From Pedococcus_A sp963730585 (GTDB lineage: Bacteria > Actinomycetota > Actinomycetes > Actinomycetales > Dermatophilaceae), in assembly GCA_963730585.1 (NCBI GenBank), contig CAVSSL010000013.1, forward strand, positions 186,001 through 250,000: DNA of 64,000 bases, written 5' to 3'. A model generated the notes under the pieces. It made no database searches, had not been told where the DNA came from, and saw nothing but the letters and a program-made list of their open reading frames with translations. The position numbers and the translations under genes are program-made. The first letter of the stretch is position 1. The number at the start of each line of letters is the position of its first letter. Below are positions 50,986 to 62,500 of this stretch, in pieces.

Positions 50986-51069
50986 CTGCGTGGAGCCGGG
51001 CACGGGCCGACCCGGCGCCGGTCGTAGAGTGACCCCGAGTCCGCCGCGTCCCTGAGGAGCAACCTGCCC

Positions 51070-52767
<1,698 letters not shown>

Positions 52768-52779
52768 CAGGAGGACAGC

Positions 52780-53280
52780 ATGGACACGAGTGCCTTCGAC
52801 GACCTTCTCGAGGCCAACCGCGAGTTCGCCAGGACGTTCGCGCTGAGCGGCTTCGACGGCATCGCCCATGCAGGGGTCGCCATCGTGACCTGCATGGACT
52901 CGAGGATCGACCCGCTCGGCATGGTGGGGCTCAAGCCGGGTGACGCCAAGATCTTCCGCAACCCCGGTGGCCGCATCACCCCACAGGCCCTCGAGGCCCT
53001 CGTCCTGGGGGTGCACCTGCTGCGCGTCAAGCGCATCCTCGTCGTCCCCCACACCCGGTGCGCCATGGCCTCGCACACCGAGGAGGAGCTCCACGCCGCG
53101 GTGAGCGAGTCGGCCGGGCAGGACGCCTCGTGGCAGCCGTTCGGCGTGGTCGAGGACCAGGCGGAGGCGCTGCGCCAGGACCTCGCGAAGGTGCGCTCCC
53201 ACCCCCTCGTGCCCGACTCCGTGGCCGTCGGCGGCTTCCTCTACGACGTCGACACCGGCCTGCTCGAGCCGATCGGCTGA
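52780..53280 (+). CDS. beta-class carbonic anhydrase
   Basis: 166 aa. Zinc ligands in TCMDSRIDP (Cys, with Asp-Arg pair) and PHTRCAM (His and Cys); NPGGRITPQALEALVLG is the family helix. It interconverts CO2 and bicarbonate. GGAGGA before ATG 52780, in operon with the fumarase. It is at the short end for the class, like mycobacterial Rv1284-type enzymes. Confidence 0.92.
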   Translation: MDTSAFDDLLEANREFARTFALSGFDGIAHAGVAIVTCMDSRIDPLGMVGLKPGDAKIFRNPGGRITPQALEALVLGVHLLRVKRILVVPHTRCAMASHTEEELHAAVSESAGQDASWQPFGVVEDQAEALRQDLAKVRSHPLVPDSVAVGGFLYDVDTGLLEPIG

Positions 53281-53306
53281 GCGGCTCGCCGGCGACCCCT
53301 CCCCCT

Positions 53307-53318
53307 CGGACCGGTCCG
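53307..53318. promoter_or_regulatory. 12-bp palindrome upstream of the LuxR-type gene
   Basis: CGGACCGGTCCG is a perfect palindrome 43 bp before the LuxR-type start at 53361. It may be an operator for that gene. Confidence 0.35.
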
Positions 53319-53360
53319 GTCCTACCCTGAAGGGACCTGTTCCGACTGACGGGGGGTCCG

Positions 53361-54128
53361 ATGGACGACGTGCAGCAGTGGCTGGTGCTGGCTGCCGACG
53401 TCCTCGGCGAGCCCGACCCGCAGACGGCCGAACACCTCCTGGCCGAGGGCCTGCGGTCCTGGGGCCACGCCTACCTGACCGTGCGCACCGTGACCAAGCC
53501 CGTCATCCACCCTGACGAGGTGGCCATCTACCCGCCGGCCCCGTGGGAGCACACGCCGACCTGGGAGTCGGTCGTCGAGTCCGCCGCACTGGCGCACCCG
53601 CTCTACGCCTACAACGCCAGCACCCTCACGTCGCGACCGGCCACCATGTCCCAGGTCGTCGCCGACGGGTGGGAGCTCACCGAACCGGTCGTCGCCCTCA
53701 TGGAGGAGCTCGGCTTCACCGAGCACCAGATGACGATCCCGCTGGCCAGGAACCCGCACGGGGCGCGCGACGCCTACGCCCTCGTCAGCGAGGTGCCGTA
53801 CCTCGCCGAGGACGTCGAGCACGCCGCAGCGGTCCAGCCCCTGGTGGCTGGGCTGGACTCGCACGTGCGCCTGTTGGGAGCTGCCCTCGCCCACGGTGAG
53901 CAGGCGCCCGATTTCACCTGCGTGCCGCTCACGCCGCGCGAGCGCGTGGTGCTCGACCTCGTCGCCGAGGGCCACACGGTGGAGGGCATCGCGGCACGGC
54001 TGGTCATCTCGCCGCGCACGGTCCACAAGCACCAGGAGCACCTCTACCGCAAGCTGGGCGCTGTGGACCGCCTCTCAGCGGTCCTCAGCGCCCAGCGACG
54101 AGGCCTGCTCAGGTCCCCCGACCACTGA
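53361..54128 (+). CDS. LuxR-family HTH regulator
   Basis: 255 aa. Residues 1-190 are an unrecognised helical/mixed sensor-like part with MSQVVADGWELTEPVVALMEELG; no receiver Asp pattern. Residues about 192-250 form the LuxR HTH: LTPRERVVLDLVAEGHTVEGI and SPRTVHKHQEHLYRKLG. It is an orphan regulator; signal and targets unknown. Confidence 0.88.
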   Translation: MDDVQQWLVLAADVLGEPDPQTAEHLLAEGLRSWGHAYLTVRTVTKPVIHPDEVAIYPPAPWEHTPTWESVVESAALAHPLYAYNASTLTSRPATMSQVVADGWELTEPVVALMEELGFTEHQMTIPLARNPHGARDAYALVSEVPYLAEDVEHAAAVQPLVAGLDSHVRLLGAALAHGEQAPDFTCVPLTPRERVVLDLVAEGHTVEGIAARLVISPRTVHKHQEHLYRKLGAVDRLSAVLSAQRRGLLRSPDH

Positions 54129-54188
54129 CCAGACCCGATCCCCCTGCCTCGGACTGCACCTAGGGTCGCCGGAGCCGGACCGGTGCGC

Positions 54189-54208
54189 CATACGCACCAG
54201 TGCGTATG
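54189..54208. terminator. hairpin between convergent luxR-type and glmM genes
   Basis: CATACGCAC-CA-GTGCGTATG is a 9-bp perfect stem with a 2-base loop, between the two stops. The right arm starts a GTATGCCG word (54204). Confidence 0.5.
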
Positions 54209-54225
54209 CCGGGTGGCCGGCTCGG

Positions 54226-55575
54226 CTACGAGAGCGACAGCCGGGTGCGCACGACCTCCACGAGGCGCTCGGCCACGGCCTGCGCCTGGTGCTGGTCGGC
54301 GGCCTCGACCATGACACGCACGACCGGCTCGGTGCCCGACTTGCGCAGGAGCACCCGGCCGGACCCCGCCAGCGCGGCCTCCTCGGCCTTGACGGCCATC
54401 TGGAGCTCCTCGTCGGACTCGACGCGGGACTTGTCGACGCCCTTGACGTTGACGAGCACCTGCGGCAGGCGGGTCATGACGCCCGCCAGCTCGGCGAGGG
54501 GCTGCTTCGTCTCGGCCACCCGTGCGGCGAGCATGAGGCCGGTGAGGACGCCGTCGCCGGTGGTGCCGTGGTCGAGGAAGATGACGTGGCCGGACTGCTC
54601 GCCACCGAGGGAGAACGCGGAGCGGCGCATCTCCTCGAGCACGTAGCGGTCGCCCACGCCGGTCTGCACGATGGAGACGCCTTCGCGCTCCATCGCCTGC
54701 AGGAGCCCGAGGTTGCTCATGACCGTGGTGACGAGGGTGTCCTCCGCCAGCGCGCCACGGGACTTCATGGCGAGGGCGAGGATGGCCATGATCTGGTCAC
54801 CGTCGACCTCCGTGCCGGCGGCGTCGACCGCCAGGCAGCGGTCGGCGTCGCCGTCGTGCGCGATGCCGAGGTCGGCACCGCGGGCGATGACGGCCTCCTG
54901 GAGGTGCTCGAGGTGGGTCGAGCCGTAGCCGTCGTTGATGTTGAGGCCGTCGGGCTCGGTGCCGATCTCGTGGACCGTGGCCCCGGCGAGGCGGAACACC
55001 TCCGGGGAGACCTGGCTGGCGGCTCCGTGGGCGCCGTCGATGACGATCTTCAGGCCGTCGAGGCGGTTGGGCAGCACGGTGAGCAGGTGGCTGATGTAGC
55101 GGGTGTGGCCGTCGCGCATCTGGTGGATACGCCCCACGTCGGCACCGGTCGGGCGCTTCCACTCCTGGTCGACCCGAGCCGCGATCTCGTCCTCGACCTC
55201 GTCGGGCAGCTTGTGCCCGCCCTCGGCGAAGAACTTGATCCCGTTGTCGGGCATCGCGTTGTGCGAGGCCGAGAGCATCACGCCGAAGTCGGCGTGGGTG
55301 TCGGCCGTGAGGTAGGCGACGGCCGGCGTGGGGAGCACGCCGGCGTCGTACACGTCGACGCCGGCGGAGGCCAGACCGGCCACGACCGCGGCGGACAGGA
55401 ACTCCCCGGACGCACGCGGGTCCCGACCGACCACGGCCTTCGGGCGGCGGCCCTGGGCGAGCGAGCCGTCACCGAGGACGTGGGCTGCTGCCACCGACAG
55501 GCTCAGGGCGAGCTCGGCCGTGATGTCGACGTTCGCGAGGCCGCGGACGCCGTCGGTCCCGAAGAGTCGTGCCAT
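54226..55575 (-). CDS. glmM: phosphoglucosamine mutase
   Basis: 449 aa from ATG 55575. MARLFGTDGVRGLANVDITA is the GlmM start; phosphoserine loop VMLSASHNAMPDNG; metal loop AHDGDADRCL; sugar loop GGEQSGH; phosphate loop RKSGTEPVVRVMVE. Converts glucosamine-6-P to glucosamine-1-P for peptidoglycan. AAAGG lies upstream. It follows the rplM-rpsI terminator, so it has its own or readthrough expression. Confidence 0.96.
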   Translation of the reverse strand: MARLFGTDGVRGLANVDITAELALSLSVAAAHVLGDGSLAQGRRPKAVVGRDPRASGEFLSAAVVAGLASAGVDVYDAGVLPTPAVAYLTADTHADFGVMLSASHNAMPDNGIKFFAEGGHKLPDEVEDEIAARVDQEWKRPTGADVGRIHQMRDGHTRYISHLLTVLPNRLDGLKIVIDGAHGAASQVSPEVFRLAGATVHEIGTEPDGLNINDGYGSTHLEHLQEAVIARGADLGIAHDGDADRCLAVDAAGTEVDGDQIMAILALAMKSRGALAEDTLVTTVMSNLGLLQAMEREGVSIVQTGVGDRYVLEEMRRSAFSLGGEQSGHVIFLDHGTTGDGVLTGLMLAARVAETKQPLAELAGVMTRLPQVLVNVKGVDKSRVESDEELQMAVKAEEAALAGSGRVLLRKSGTEPVVRVMVEAADQHQAQAVAERLVEVVRTRLSLS

Positions 55576-55637
55576 GTCAACAAGTGCCTTTCGATGTTTC
55601 AGCGGGGGGCATCTGGGCGAACCTACCCCCCAAAGCG

Positions 55638-55675
55638 CCGATGGCGGCACCCGGGAACCCGGGTGCCGCCATCGG
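55638..55675 (-). terminator. strong terminator of the rplM-rpsI operon
   Basis: An 18-bp perfect stem (55638-55655 with 55658-55675) around a 2-base AA loop, containing CCCGGGAACCCGGG at its tip. On the minus strand it is followed by CTTTGG. It lies 58 bases beyond the rpsI stop and 62 bases before the glmM start. Confidence 0.75.
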
Positions 55676-55733
55676 TGGTAGCGCCAGGATCAGCGCGGAT
55701 GGAGCCAAGCGGTGAGCCCGGCGCCAGCCGGGA

Positions 55734-56237
55734 TCAGCGCTTGGAGTACTGCGGAGCCTTGCGGGCCTTCTTGAGACCAGCCTTCTTGCGCTCCGGGACG
55801 CGGGCGTCGCGGGTCAGGAAGCCAGCCTTCTTGAGTGCCGGACGGTTCAGCTCCTCGTCCACGCCGTTCAGCGAGCGGGCCACGCCGAGGCGCACCGCGC
55901 CGGCCTGGCCGGAGGGGCCACCGCCGTGCACGCGCACGAGCACGTCGTAGGCGCCGTCGAGCTCGAGCAGCGTGAGCGGCTCGTTGACGAGCTGCTGGTG
56001 GACCTTGTTGGGGAAGTACTGCTCGAGCGTGCGCCCGTTGATCTTCCACTCGCCGGTGCCGGGGACGATGCGCACGCGGGCGATGGCCTGCTTGCGGCGA
56101 CCGGTCGCAGCGCCGGGCGCGGAGGCGCTCGGGCGGCGGGCGGGCTCGCCGGAAACGGGGCCCTCGGACTCGGAGGTGTACTCGGTCAGCTCGACCTCGT
56201 CGCCCTGGACGTCAGTGTTCTCGGTGGTGTCAGCCAC
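55734..56237 (-). CDS. rpsI: 30S ribosomal protein S9 with acidic N-terminal extension
   Basis: 167 aa. The S9 core starts near residue 46 (TGRRKQAIARVRIVPGTGEW) and ends RKKAGLKKARKAPQYSKR, the conserved basic tail that reaches the tRNA P site. The first 35 or so residues are an acidic extension (EVELTEYTSESEGPVSGEPA), known in actinobacteria. Operon with rplM, 41 bp gap. Confidence 0.97.
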   Translation of the reverse strand: MADTTENTDVQGDEVELTEYTSESEGPVSGEPARRPSASAPGAATGRRKQAIARVRIVPGTGEWKINGRTLEQYFPNKVHQQLVNEPLTLLELDGAYDVLVRVHGGGPSGQAGAVRLGVARSLNGVDEELNRPALKKAGFLTRDARVPERKKAGLKKARKAPQYSKR

Positions 56238-56278
56238 GAAATATCCTCAATTCGTTTTCTGCACAGGCCCTTGCGGAC

Positions 56279-56722
56279 TTACTGCGCGACCTGTGAGATC
56301 TCGAAGGGCTGCGGCTTCTGCGCAGCGTGGGGGTGCTCAGCGCCGGCGTACACCTTGAGGTGCGTCAGCTGCTCGCGGCCGAGCGTGGTGTGCGGGAGCA
56401 TGCCGCGGACGGCCTTCTCGACTGCCTTCGCGGGGCTCTTGGCGAGGAGCTCGGTGTACGAGGTGCTCTTCAGGCCGCCCGGGAAGCCCGAGTGGCGGTA
56501 GGCCTTCTTCTTCTCGAGCTTGGCGCCGGTGAGGGCGACCTTCTCGGCGTTGATGATGATGACGAAGTCACCACCGTCGACGTGCGGGGCGAAGGTGGGC
56601 TTGTGCTTGCCGCGCAGCAGGATGGCGGTCTGGCTCGCGAGGCGGCCCAGCACGACGTCCGTCGCGTCGATCACGTGCCAGGTGCGAGTGACCTCGGCCG
56701 GCTTCGGTGTGTAGGTGCGCAA
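56279..56722 (-). CDS. rplM: 50S ribosomal protein L13
   Basis: 147 aa, the normal length, from TTG 56722 (AAGGTC 7 bases upstream). MRTYTPKPAEVTRTWHVIDA and DVVLGRLASQTAILLRGKHK are L13 hallmarks. The frame extends upstream to 56815, but the sequence there is unlike L13. First gene of the rplM-rpsI operon. Confidence 0.96.
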   Translation of the reverse strand: MRTYTPKPAEVTRTWHVIDATDVVLGRLASQTAILLRGKHKPTFAPHVDGGDFVIIINAEKVALTGAKLEKKKAYRHSGFPGGLKSTSYTELLAKSPAKAVEKAVRGMLPHTTLGREQLTHLKVYAGAEHPHAAQKPQPFEISQVAQ

Positions 56723-56915
56723 GTGTCTGACCTTACGTTTCGGTGATTCAGAGGACGTGCGTATGCCGCGTGCTCCCGAGGGCGCCGATGTCGCCCTGGA
56801 GGGCGCGCGACACAACAGTCCTCAAGTTTACGGGTGGGCGGTCGCCGACCCAAATCGCCGCCGGAGCGGCCTGAAACAGGGCCTGACCTGCGGTGACGCA
56901 TCCGCATAGAATGCA

Positions 56916-56955
56916 TGCACAACTCTTGTGCAAACAAACTGTGCAAAGGTATTGT
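56916..56955 (+). promoter_or_regulatory. operator/promoter of the ArsR-like regulator
   Basis: TGCACAA-CTC-TTGTGCA (56916-56932) is a perfect 7-3-7 repeat. More GTGCA units follow at 56941 and 56954. TTGTGC (56926-56931) and TATTGT (56950-56955) make a -35/-10 pair 18 bases apart; transcription would then begin at or near the ATG at 56962, giving a leaderless message that the regulator can block itself. Confidence 0.6.
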
Positions 56956-56961
56956 GCACAC

Positions 56962-57600
56962 ATGGCCACCCGCGAGCACGACCCGCGCCCTCATCACCAC
57001 CCGGACCTCGACCCGGTCTACACCGGCATCCGCCTCGACGCCACGGCGCTGAAGGTGCTGGCCCACCCGCTGCGCTCCCGGCTGCTGGCCACCCTGCGCC
57101 GCGGCGGTCCTGCCACGGCCACCAAGCTGGCCACCGCGCTCGGCACCAACTCCGGTGCCACCTCCTACCACCTGCGCAAGCTCGAGTCGGTCGGCCTCGT
57201 CGCCGACACCGGGGAGGGTGAGGGCAAGCGGCGGCTGTGGAAGGCAGCCACCGAGTCGCACTCGTTCTGGGCCTCGGACTTCGCCGGCGACGAGGACTCC
57301 GAGACCGCACTCAACTGGCTGACCCGCGACTACGTGCGCCACTTCGCGGAGCAGTACGAGCGGTGGCTCGACGTCGAGCAGGACTGGCCGGTCGAGTGGC
57401 GCGACGCGGTCGGCATGGGCGACACCTACGTCATCGCGACCCCGGCCCAGCTCGAGGAGATGCGCCGCGAGATGACCGACCTGGTCAGCCGGTACCGCCG
57501 CGTCGGCCAGGGCAACCCCGAGGCACGCCGGGTCGCCGTCTACTCCATCGCCTACCCGCTCGACCTCGACAAGGCGCCCAGGAAGAAGGAGCAGTCATGA
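56962..57600 (+). CDS. ArsR-type winged-helix transcriptional regulator
   Basis: 212 aa from ATG 56962. His-rich start (HDPRPHHHPDLDP), then the winged helix: ATALKVLAHPLRSRLLATLR, KLATALGTNSGATSYHLRKL and GEGKRRLWKA. The C-terminal 120 residues are unfamiliar and helical. It overlaps (ATGA) an MFS transporter gene, so it probably represses its own operon through the GTGCA repeats and responds to a compound exported by the transporter. Confidence 0.9.
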   Translation: MATREHDPRPHHHPDLDPVYTGIRLDATALKVLAHPLRSRLLATLRRGGPATATKLATALGTNSGATSYHLRKLESVGLVADTGEGEGKRRLWKAATESHSFWASDFAGDEDSETALNWLTRDYVRHFAEQYERWLDVEQDWPVEWRDAVGMGDTYVIATPAQLEEMRREMTDLVSRYRRVGQGNPEARRVAVYSIAYPLDLDKAPRKKEQS

Positions 57601-58889
57601 GCACGAGCCACGCTCCCCTGTCGGCGGCGGCCGCGCGCCGGGTCTTCCTGCTGCTGCACGTGACCCGGTGGTTCCCTGTGGGCCTCGTCATCGGCGTGCT
57701 GACCCTGGTCGCGCTGCAGCGCGGCATGAGCATCGCCCAGGTGGGCGTCATCCTGTCCGCGCAGGGCTTCGTCGTCCTGGCCCTCGAGCTCCCGACCGGC
57801 GGTTTCGCCGACGCGTTGGGGCGCCGGCCGGTGCTGCTCGCCTCCGCCGTGGTCAGCCTGGTGTCGTTGGCGCTGTTCCTGGCGGCCCACAGCTTCTGGG
57901 TGTTCGTCCTGGCCTGGGCGCTGCAGGGTGTCTTCCGCGCCCTGGACTCCGGCCCGCTGGAGGCGTGGTACGTCGACACCGCCCACGCCGACGACCCGAC
58001 GGTCCCGGTGGAGCGCGCGCTCTCGGCTGCCGGCATGGCGGTCGGGGCCAGCATCGCCACCGGTGCCCTGATCTCCGGCGGGCTCATCGCCTGGCACCCG
58101 GTCACCGCGGTCACGGCCATCGAGCTGCCCGTCTACGTCGCGATGGGGCTCGGCGTCGTGCACCTGCTGGCCATCGCGCTGTTCATGCGCGAGCCCCGCA
58201 CCCACGTCGACGCCACGGGCTTCCACCGGGCCATCAGCTCGGCGAGGCAGGCCCCGCGGACGGTCGCCAGCGGCATACGGCTGCTGGGCACCTCGCGGGT
58301 CCTGCTCGCCCTCGTGCTCGTGGAGGTGTTCTGGAGCATCGGGATGATCGCCTTCGAGACCTTCAACCCCATCCGGCTCTCCGAGCTGGTCGGCGGTGAG
58401 GACCGCGCCGGCGCCCTCATGGGTCCGGTGTCCTCGGCGGCCTGGGGCCTGTTCGCCGCAGGGTCCGCGGCTGCCGGGCTGGCCAGCCGGCGCATCGGGG
58501 TCGGGTGGACTGCCCTGGCCGCCCGGGTCCTGCAGGGCGTCTTCATCGTCGTCATGGGCCTCATGGGGGGCCCGGTCGGACTCATCACGGCATTCCTCAT
58601 CACCTACACGCTGCACGGCTTCGCGGGGCCGGTGCACAGCACGCTGCTGCACCGGCAGGCCGCGCCGACGAACCGCGCCACCGTGCTGTCGATGAACTCC
58701 ATGGTCGCGGGCGGGGCCTACAGCCTCGGGCTGCTGGCCCTCGGCCCGCTGGCCGAGCACACGTCGACGGCCCTCGCGATCGTCGTGTGTGGTGCTTTCA
58801 GCATCATCGGCGCGGTGCTCTACCTGCCCGCGATCCGCCACGAGCGATCCGCTGACACGGTGGCCGAACCAGAGCCGGCCGTCGTCTGA
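57597..58889 (+). CDS. MFS transporter
   Basis: 430 aa, ATG inside the preceding stop. Twelve hydrophobic segments; GFADALGRRPVLLAS is the MFS loop motif after segment 2, and PLEAWYVDTAHADDP is typical of the tetracycline/multidrug-type relatives with an acidic segment 5. Substrate unknown; the linked ArsR-type gene suggests inducible efflux. A GTATGCCG word at 58271 makes a rare ATA codon. Confidence 0.88.
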   Translation: MSTSHAPLSAAAARRVFLLLHVTRWFPVGLVIGVLTLVALQRGMSIAQVGVILSAQGFVVLALELPTGGFADALGRRPVLLASAVVSLVSLALFLAAHSFWVFVLAWALQGVFRALDSGPLEAWYVDTAHADDPTVPVERALSAAGMAVGASIATGALISGGLIAWHPVTAVTAIELPVYVAMGLGVVHLLAIALFMREPRTHVDATGFHRAISSARQAPRTVASGIRLLGTSRVLLALVLVEVFWSIGMIAFETFNPIRLSELVGGEDRAGALMGPVSSAAWGLFAAGSAAAGLASRRIGVGWTALAARVLQGVFIVVMGLMGGPVGLITAFLITYTLHGFAGPVHSTLLHRQAAPTNRATVLSMNSMVAGGAYSLGLLALGPLAEHTSTALAIVVCGAFSIIGAVLYLPAIRHERSADTVAEPEPAVV

Positions 58890-58912
58890 CCGGGCCACCT
58901 GCCCCCACCGAC

Positions 58913-58959
58913 CTCCCGGGTCCGGCTGCGGACGTCCTCCCCGCCGCCGGACCCGGGAG
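58913..58959 (+). terminator. hairpin after the ArsR-MFS operon
   Basis: CTCCCGGGTCCGGC pairs perfectly with GCCGGACCCGGGAG over 14 bp with a 19-base loop, 24 bases after the MFS stop. Confidence 0.6.
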
Positions 58960-59007
58960 CACCTCGTTCAGGGGCCGAGCGCCGCGCCCTGACGGCACAC
59001 TGGCGCC

Positions 59008-59496
59008 ATGAGCTACCCGCCACCGATCTACTCCGGCGACAGCGGCGAGGCCAGCGCCTGGCTGCGACCCGTGGACACCCCGCCCGAGCTGCGGAGCGCG
59101 AACACGCAGGTGCACTACCTCGCGACGGGCTCGACCACCGGTGGGCTGTTCGGCCTCTACCGCTACGAGATGAGCGCGGCCCGCAGCGGCCCGGACCCGC
59201 ACTTCCACAAGACGATGGCGGAGTCGTTCTACGTCCTGCGGGGGACGCTGCGCCTCCACGACGGCACCGGCTGGCGCGACCTCGGAGAGGGCGACTTCGC
59301 GCACGTGCCGCCCGGCGGCATACACGGTTTCCGCAACGAGTCCGGCGAGCCGGTCTCGATGCTCCTGCACTTCGCCCCCGGCGCACCGCGCGAGTCCTAC
59401 TTCGAGGCGGTCGCGGAGGTGGCCCGCGGTGAGCGCACCCTCAGCCCCGAGGAGTGGACCGAGCTCTACCGCCGCCACGACCAGTACATGGTCTGA
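59008..59496 (+). CDS. cupin domain-containing protein
   Basis: 162 aa. Cupin motif 1 around GPDPHFHKTMAESFYVLRG (two His, Glu) and motif 2 DFAHVPPGGIHGFRNES. Metal-binding beta-barrel; could be a sugar epimerase-like, dioxygenase or ligand-binding protein. Reaction unknown. The word at 59316 creates a rare ATA codon in GGIHGF. Confidence 0.86.
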   Translation: MSYPPPIYSGDSGEASAWLRPVDTPPELRSANTQVHYLATGSTTGGLFGLYRYEMSAARSGPDPHFHKTMAESFYVLRGTLRLHDGTGWRDLGEGDFAHVPPGGIHGFRNESGEPVSMLLHFAPGAPRESYFEAVAEVARGERTLSPEEWTELYRRHDQYMV

Positions 59497-59517
59497 CCGT
59501 TATCGGGTGACCCGAGA

Positions 59518-59562
59518 AAGGGTCGCTTCACTCCAGGTGGCACCTGGGGTGAAGCGACCCTT
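59518..59562. terminator. long bidirectional terminator between cupin and pullulanase genes
   Basis: 22-bp stem (59518-59539 with 59541-59562) with one G-U pair and a minimal loop: arms start AAGGGTCGCTTCAC and end GTGAAGCGACCCTT. It lies between two converging stops, with AT-containing ends on both sides. Confidence 0.85.
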
Positions 59563-59583
59563 AGTCGGGTGAAGCCAGAGACG

Positions 59584-62500
59584 TCAGCGCTGGACGAACA
59601 CCGCCACGGTGCGCGCCGGCACGGTGGCCGAGCCCGTCGAGGCGTCCCACGTCGAGGTCTTGACGACCGCGTCGGAGCCGTTGGCCTGCACCGGTGAGAG
59701 CGACAGCGCCGCGCCCGCCAGGCCCGGGACCTTCTGGGTGACGGCCTCGTCGGAGGCGTTGAAGACCACCACGAGCCCCTTCAGGGCCGGGTCGACGTCG
59801 GCACCCCTGGTGTCGTCGATACGCATCGCGATGACGCCCTGGTGCGCGTCGGCCGAGCCACTCGCGGGGAACGAGACCTTGGCGTTGATCGCCTCGGCGG
59901 AGCCGAGCCGGAACAGCGGCGAGGAGAACCGCAGCCGCAGCAGGTCCTGCGCCTGCGCGCTGGCGGACCTGACGTCCGCGGCGGCCGGCTTCAGCGCCGG
60001 GTCGGCGAGCAGCGGCTTCATGTACGACCACTTCTTCTCGTTGTCGCCCTTGAGCGGCAACCCGTGGCCGAAGCCGTTGTCCTTGCCCGTCCAGTCGAGC
60101 GTGTTGAACCAGTCACCGCTGTCGTAGCTGTTGCGGTCCAACGACTTCGAGCGCAGCAGGTCGGCACCGGCGTGCCAGAACGACGGCGTCTGCGACAGCG
60201 CGGTGGTCGCCAGCGAGACGGTGTTCATCCGGACGCGGTCGGTCATCGTCGTGGCCTTCGGCAGCTTGAAGGTCAGGCTGTCGAACAGCGTCTCGTTGTC
60301 GTGCGCGTCGACGTACGTGACGACCTCGTCGGGCTGGTCGGCGTACCCGGCCGGCGCGTCGCCGTACTTCAGCTGGTCGCCCCTGCGCTGCTCGCCGAAC
60401 TCGTTGCTGCGGAAGGCGAACGAACGCAGGTTGCCCGCCAGGCCCAGCTGCACGAGGTCGGTGTCGTGCTTCAGCGAGGCCGAGGCGTCGCCGTTGACGG
60501 GCGCCTCGTTGGGGTCGGTGGCCTCACCGCTGCCGAAGCCCTGCTTGCGCGGGTCGTCGTCGAACGGTCCGCCACCACGGACGGCGTCGCGCAGCCGGTC
60601 GGAGAACGAGCCGACGTGGGTGCCGCCGAGCTGGCCCTGGGTCGCCTGGGTGAAGCGGGCGTTGTTGGCCACCTCGCCGAAGTTCCAGCCCTCGCCGTAG
60701 AGGTAGACCGACTTCCCGTCGACGCCGTCCCTGCTCAGGGTGAGCGCGTCGAGCGCGGCCCGCACCGCGAGCATGTTCTCGCGGGAGTGGTGACCCATGA
60801 GGTCGAAGCGGAAGCCGTCGACCTTGTAGTCACGCGCCCACAGCACCACGGCGTCGACCATGAGCTTCTGCGCCATCGCGTGCTCGGTGGCGACGTTCTG
60901 GCAGCAGGTGCTCGTCTCGACGGCGCCGGTCGCGTTCAGGCGGTGGTAGTAGCCCGGGACGATCTTGTCGAGCACCGACTTCGCGTCCTGGCCCGAGGCC
61001 GCCGTGTGGTTGAACACCTGGTCGAGCACCACGCGCAGGCCGTCGCGGTGCAGGCCGCCGACCATGGTGCGGAACTCGGCCACCCGCGAGCCGCCGTCGG
61101 CCTGTGCCGGAGTGGAGGCGTACGACCCCTCGGGCGCCATGAAGTGCCACGGGTCGTAGCCCCAGTTGAAGGCGTCCTTCTCGCGCACCGCATCGACGCA
61201 GGCCTGCTGCTGGTCGCTGTCGGGTGCGTAGGACTCCAGGTCGCAGTCAGGGGTCGCCTGCTTGGCCGGGTCCTCCTCGATCGAGGCGATGTCGAAGGTC
61301 GGCAGCAGGTGCACCGTGTTGAGCCCGGCGTCGGCGAGGGCCTTGAGGTGCTTGGTGCCGTCCCCGTTCTCCGCGAACGCCAGGTACGAGCCGCGCTTCT
61401 CGGCGCTGACGGTCTTGTCCCCGACGGAGAAGTCGCGCACGTGCAGCTCGTAGATCGTCGAGTCGACGTTCTGGGCGAGCTGCGGCGACGCAGTCTGGCT
61501 CCACAGCGAGGGCTGGAACGCCTTGTCCCGCAGGTCGACCGCGACCGAGCGGGTCGAGTTCAGCGTCAGCGCGGTGGAGTACGGGTCGGTGACCACGTTC
61601 GTCTCGACCTCGCCCGTCGAGGGCACGAACACCGTCACCTCGTAGAGGTAGCGCCCGTTGCGCTCCCCCGCTGTCGCCGACCAGGATCCGTCCGCGGCAC
61701 GCTCCATCGGGGTGCGCTTCGCCTGTGCCACAGGGGCGTCCGAGGCGGCACCCGCCGGCCAGGTCAGCACGGCAACCTGCTTCGCCGTCGGCGCCCACAG
61801 ACGGTATGCCGGCTGGTCACCATCGAAGGTGGTGCCGTACCTGCGGGTGCTGGCCTTGGCGGCATACAGGCTGTCGAGGACGTAGGCGGTCTGGACGCCA
61901 GTGGCGTCGAGCAGTGCGCCGTTGTTGTCGTACATCGCGACGGCGACCTGCCCGCGCAGGATGTCGTCGGCCTTGCGAGCGACCTTGTCCGACAGACGAA
62001 GGGCAAGGTAGCCCTTCAGCTCGGGGTGCGCCGTGGTGACCTCTGCGGGCAGGCCGGACGGGTCGTAGGCGAGGTCGGCCACGGAGCCGCCGGTCACCGC
62101 CTCGGCGTCGACGGCGAGGCCGCCGTCGGGCGACCAGTGCAGGCGCCAGTCGAGCAGGGCGGGGTTCGCCCCTGCCGGGACGCCGTTCGCGGGCCAGGCC
62201 AGGAGGCCCGGCTCGACCCAGAACGCCTTGGCCTTCTTCAGGTCCGGCGCGGCACCGGGCTTGGAGACCTTGGCCGAGATCTGGTGCGTGGCGAGCACGT
62301 ACGACAGCGTGACGACCACACCGTCGGACGGCACCGACAGCGAGACGTTCGATCCGCCGGCCGCGCCACCGTCACCGTAGTTCTCGTTCCAGCTCAGGCC
62401 GTGCGCGACCTTGAACTCGTAGGAGCCGGCGGGGATCTGGTCCGTCGACCAGGTGTAGGTGCCGTCGCCGTCCGGGTCCTGCATCCAGGGCCGCATGCAG

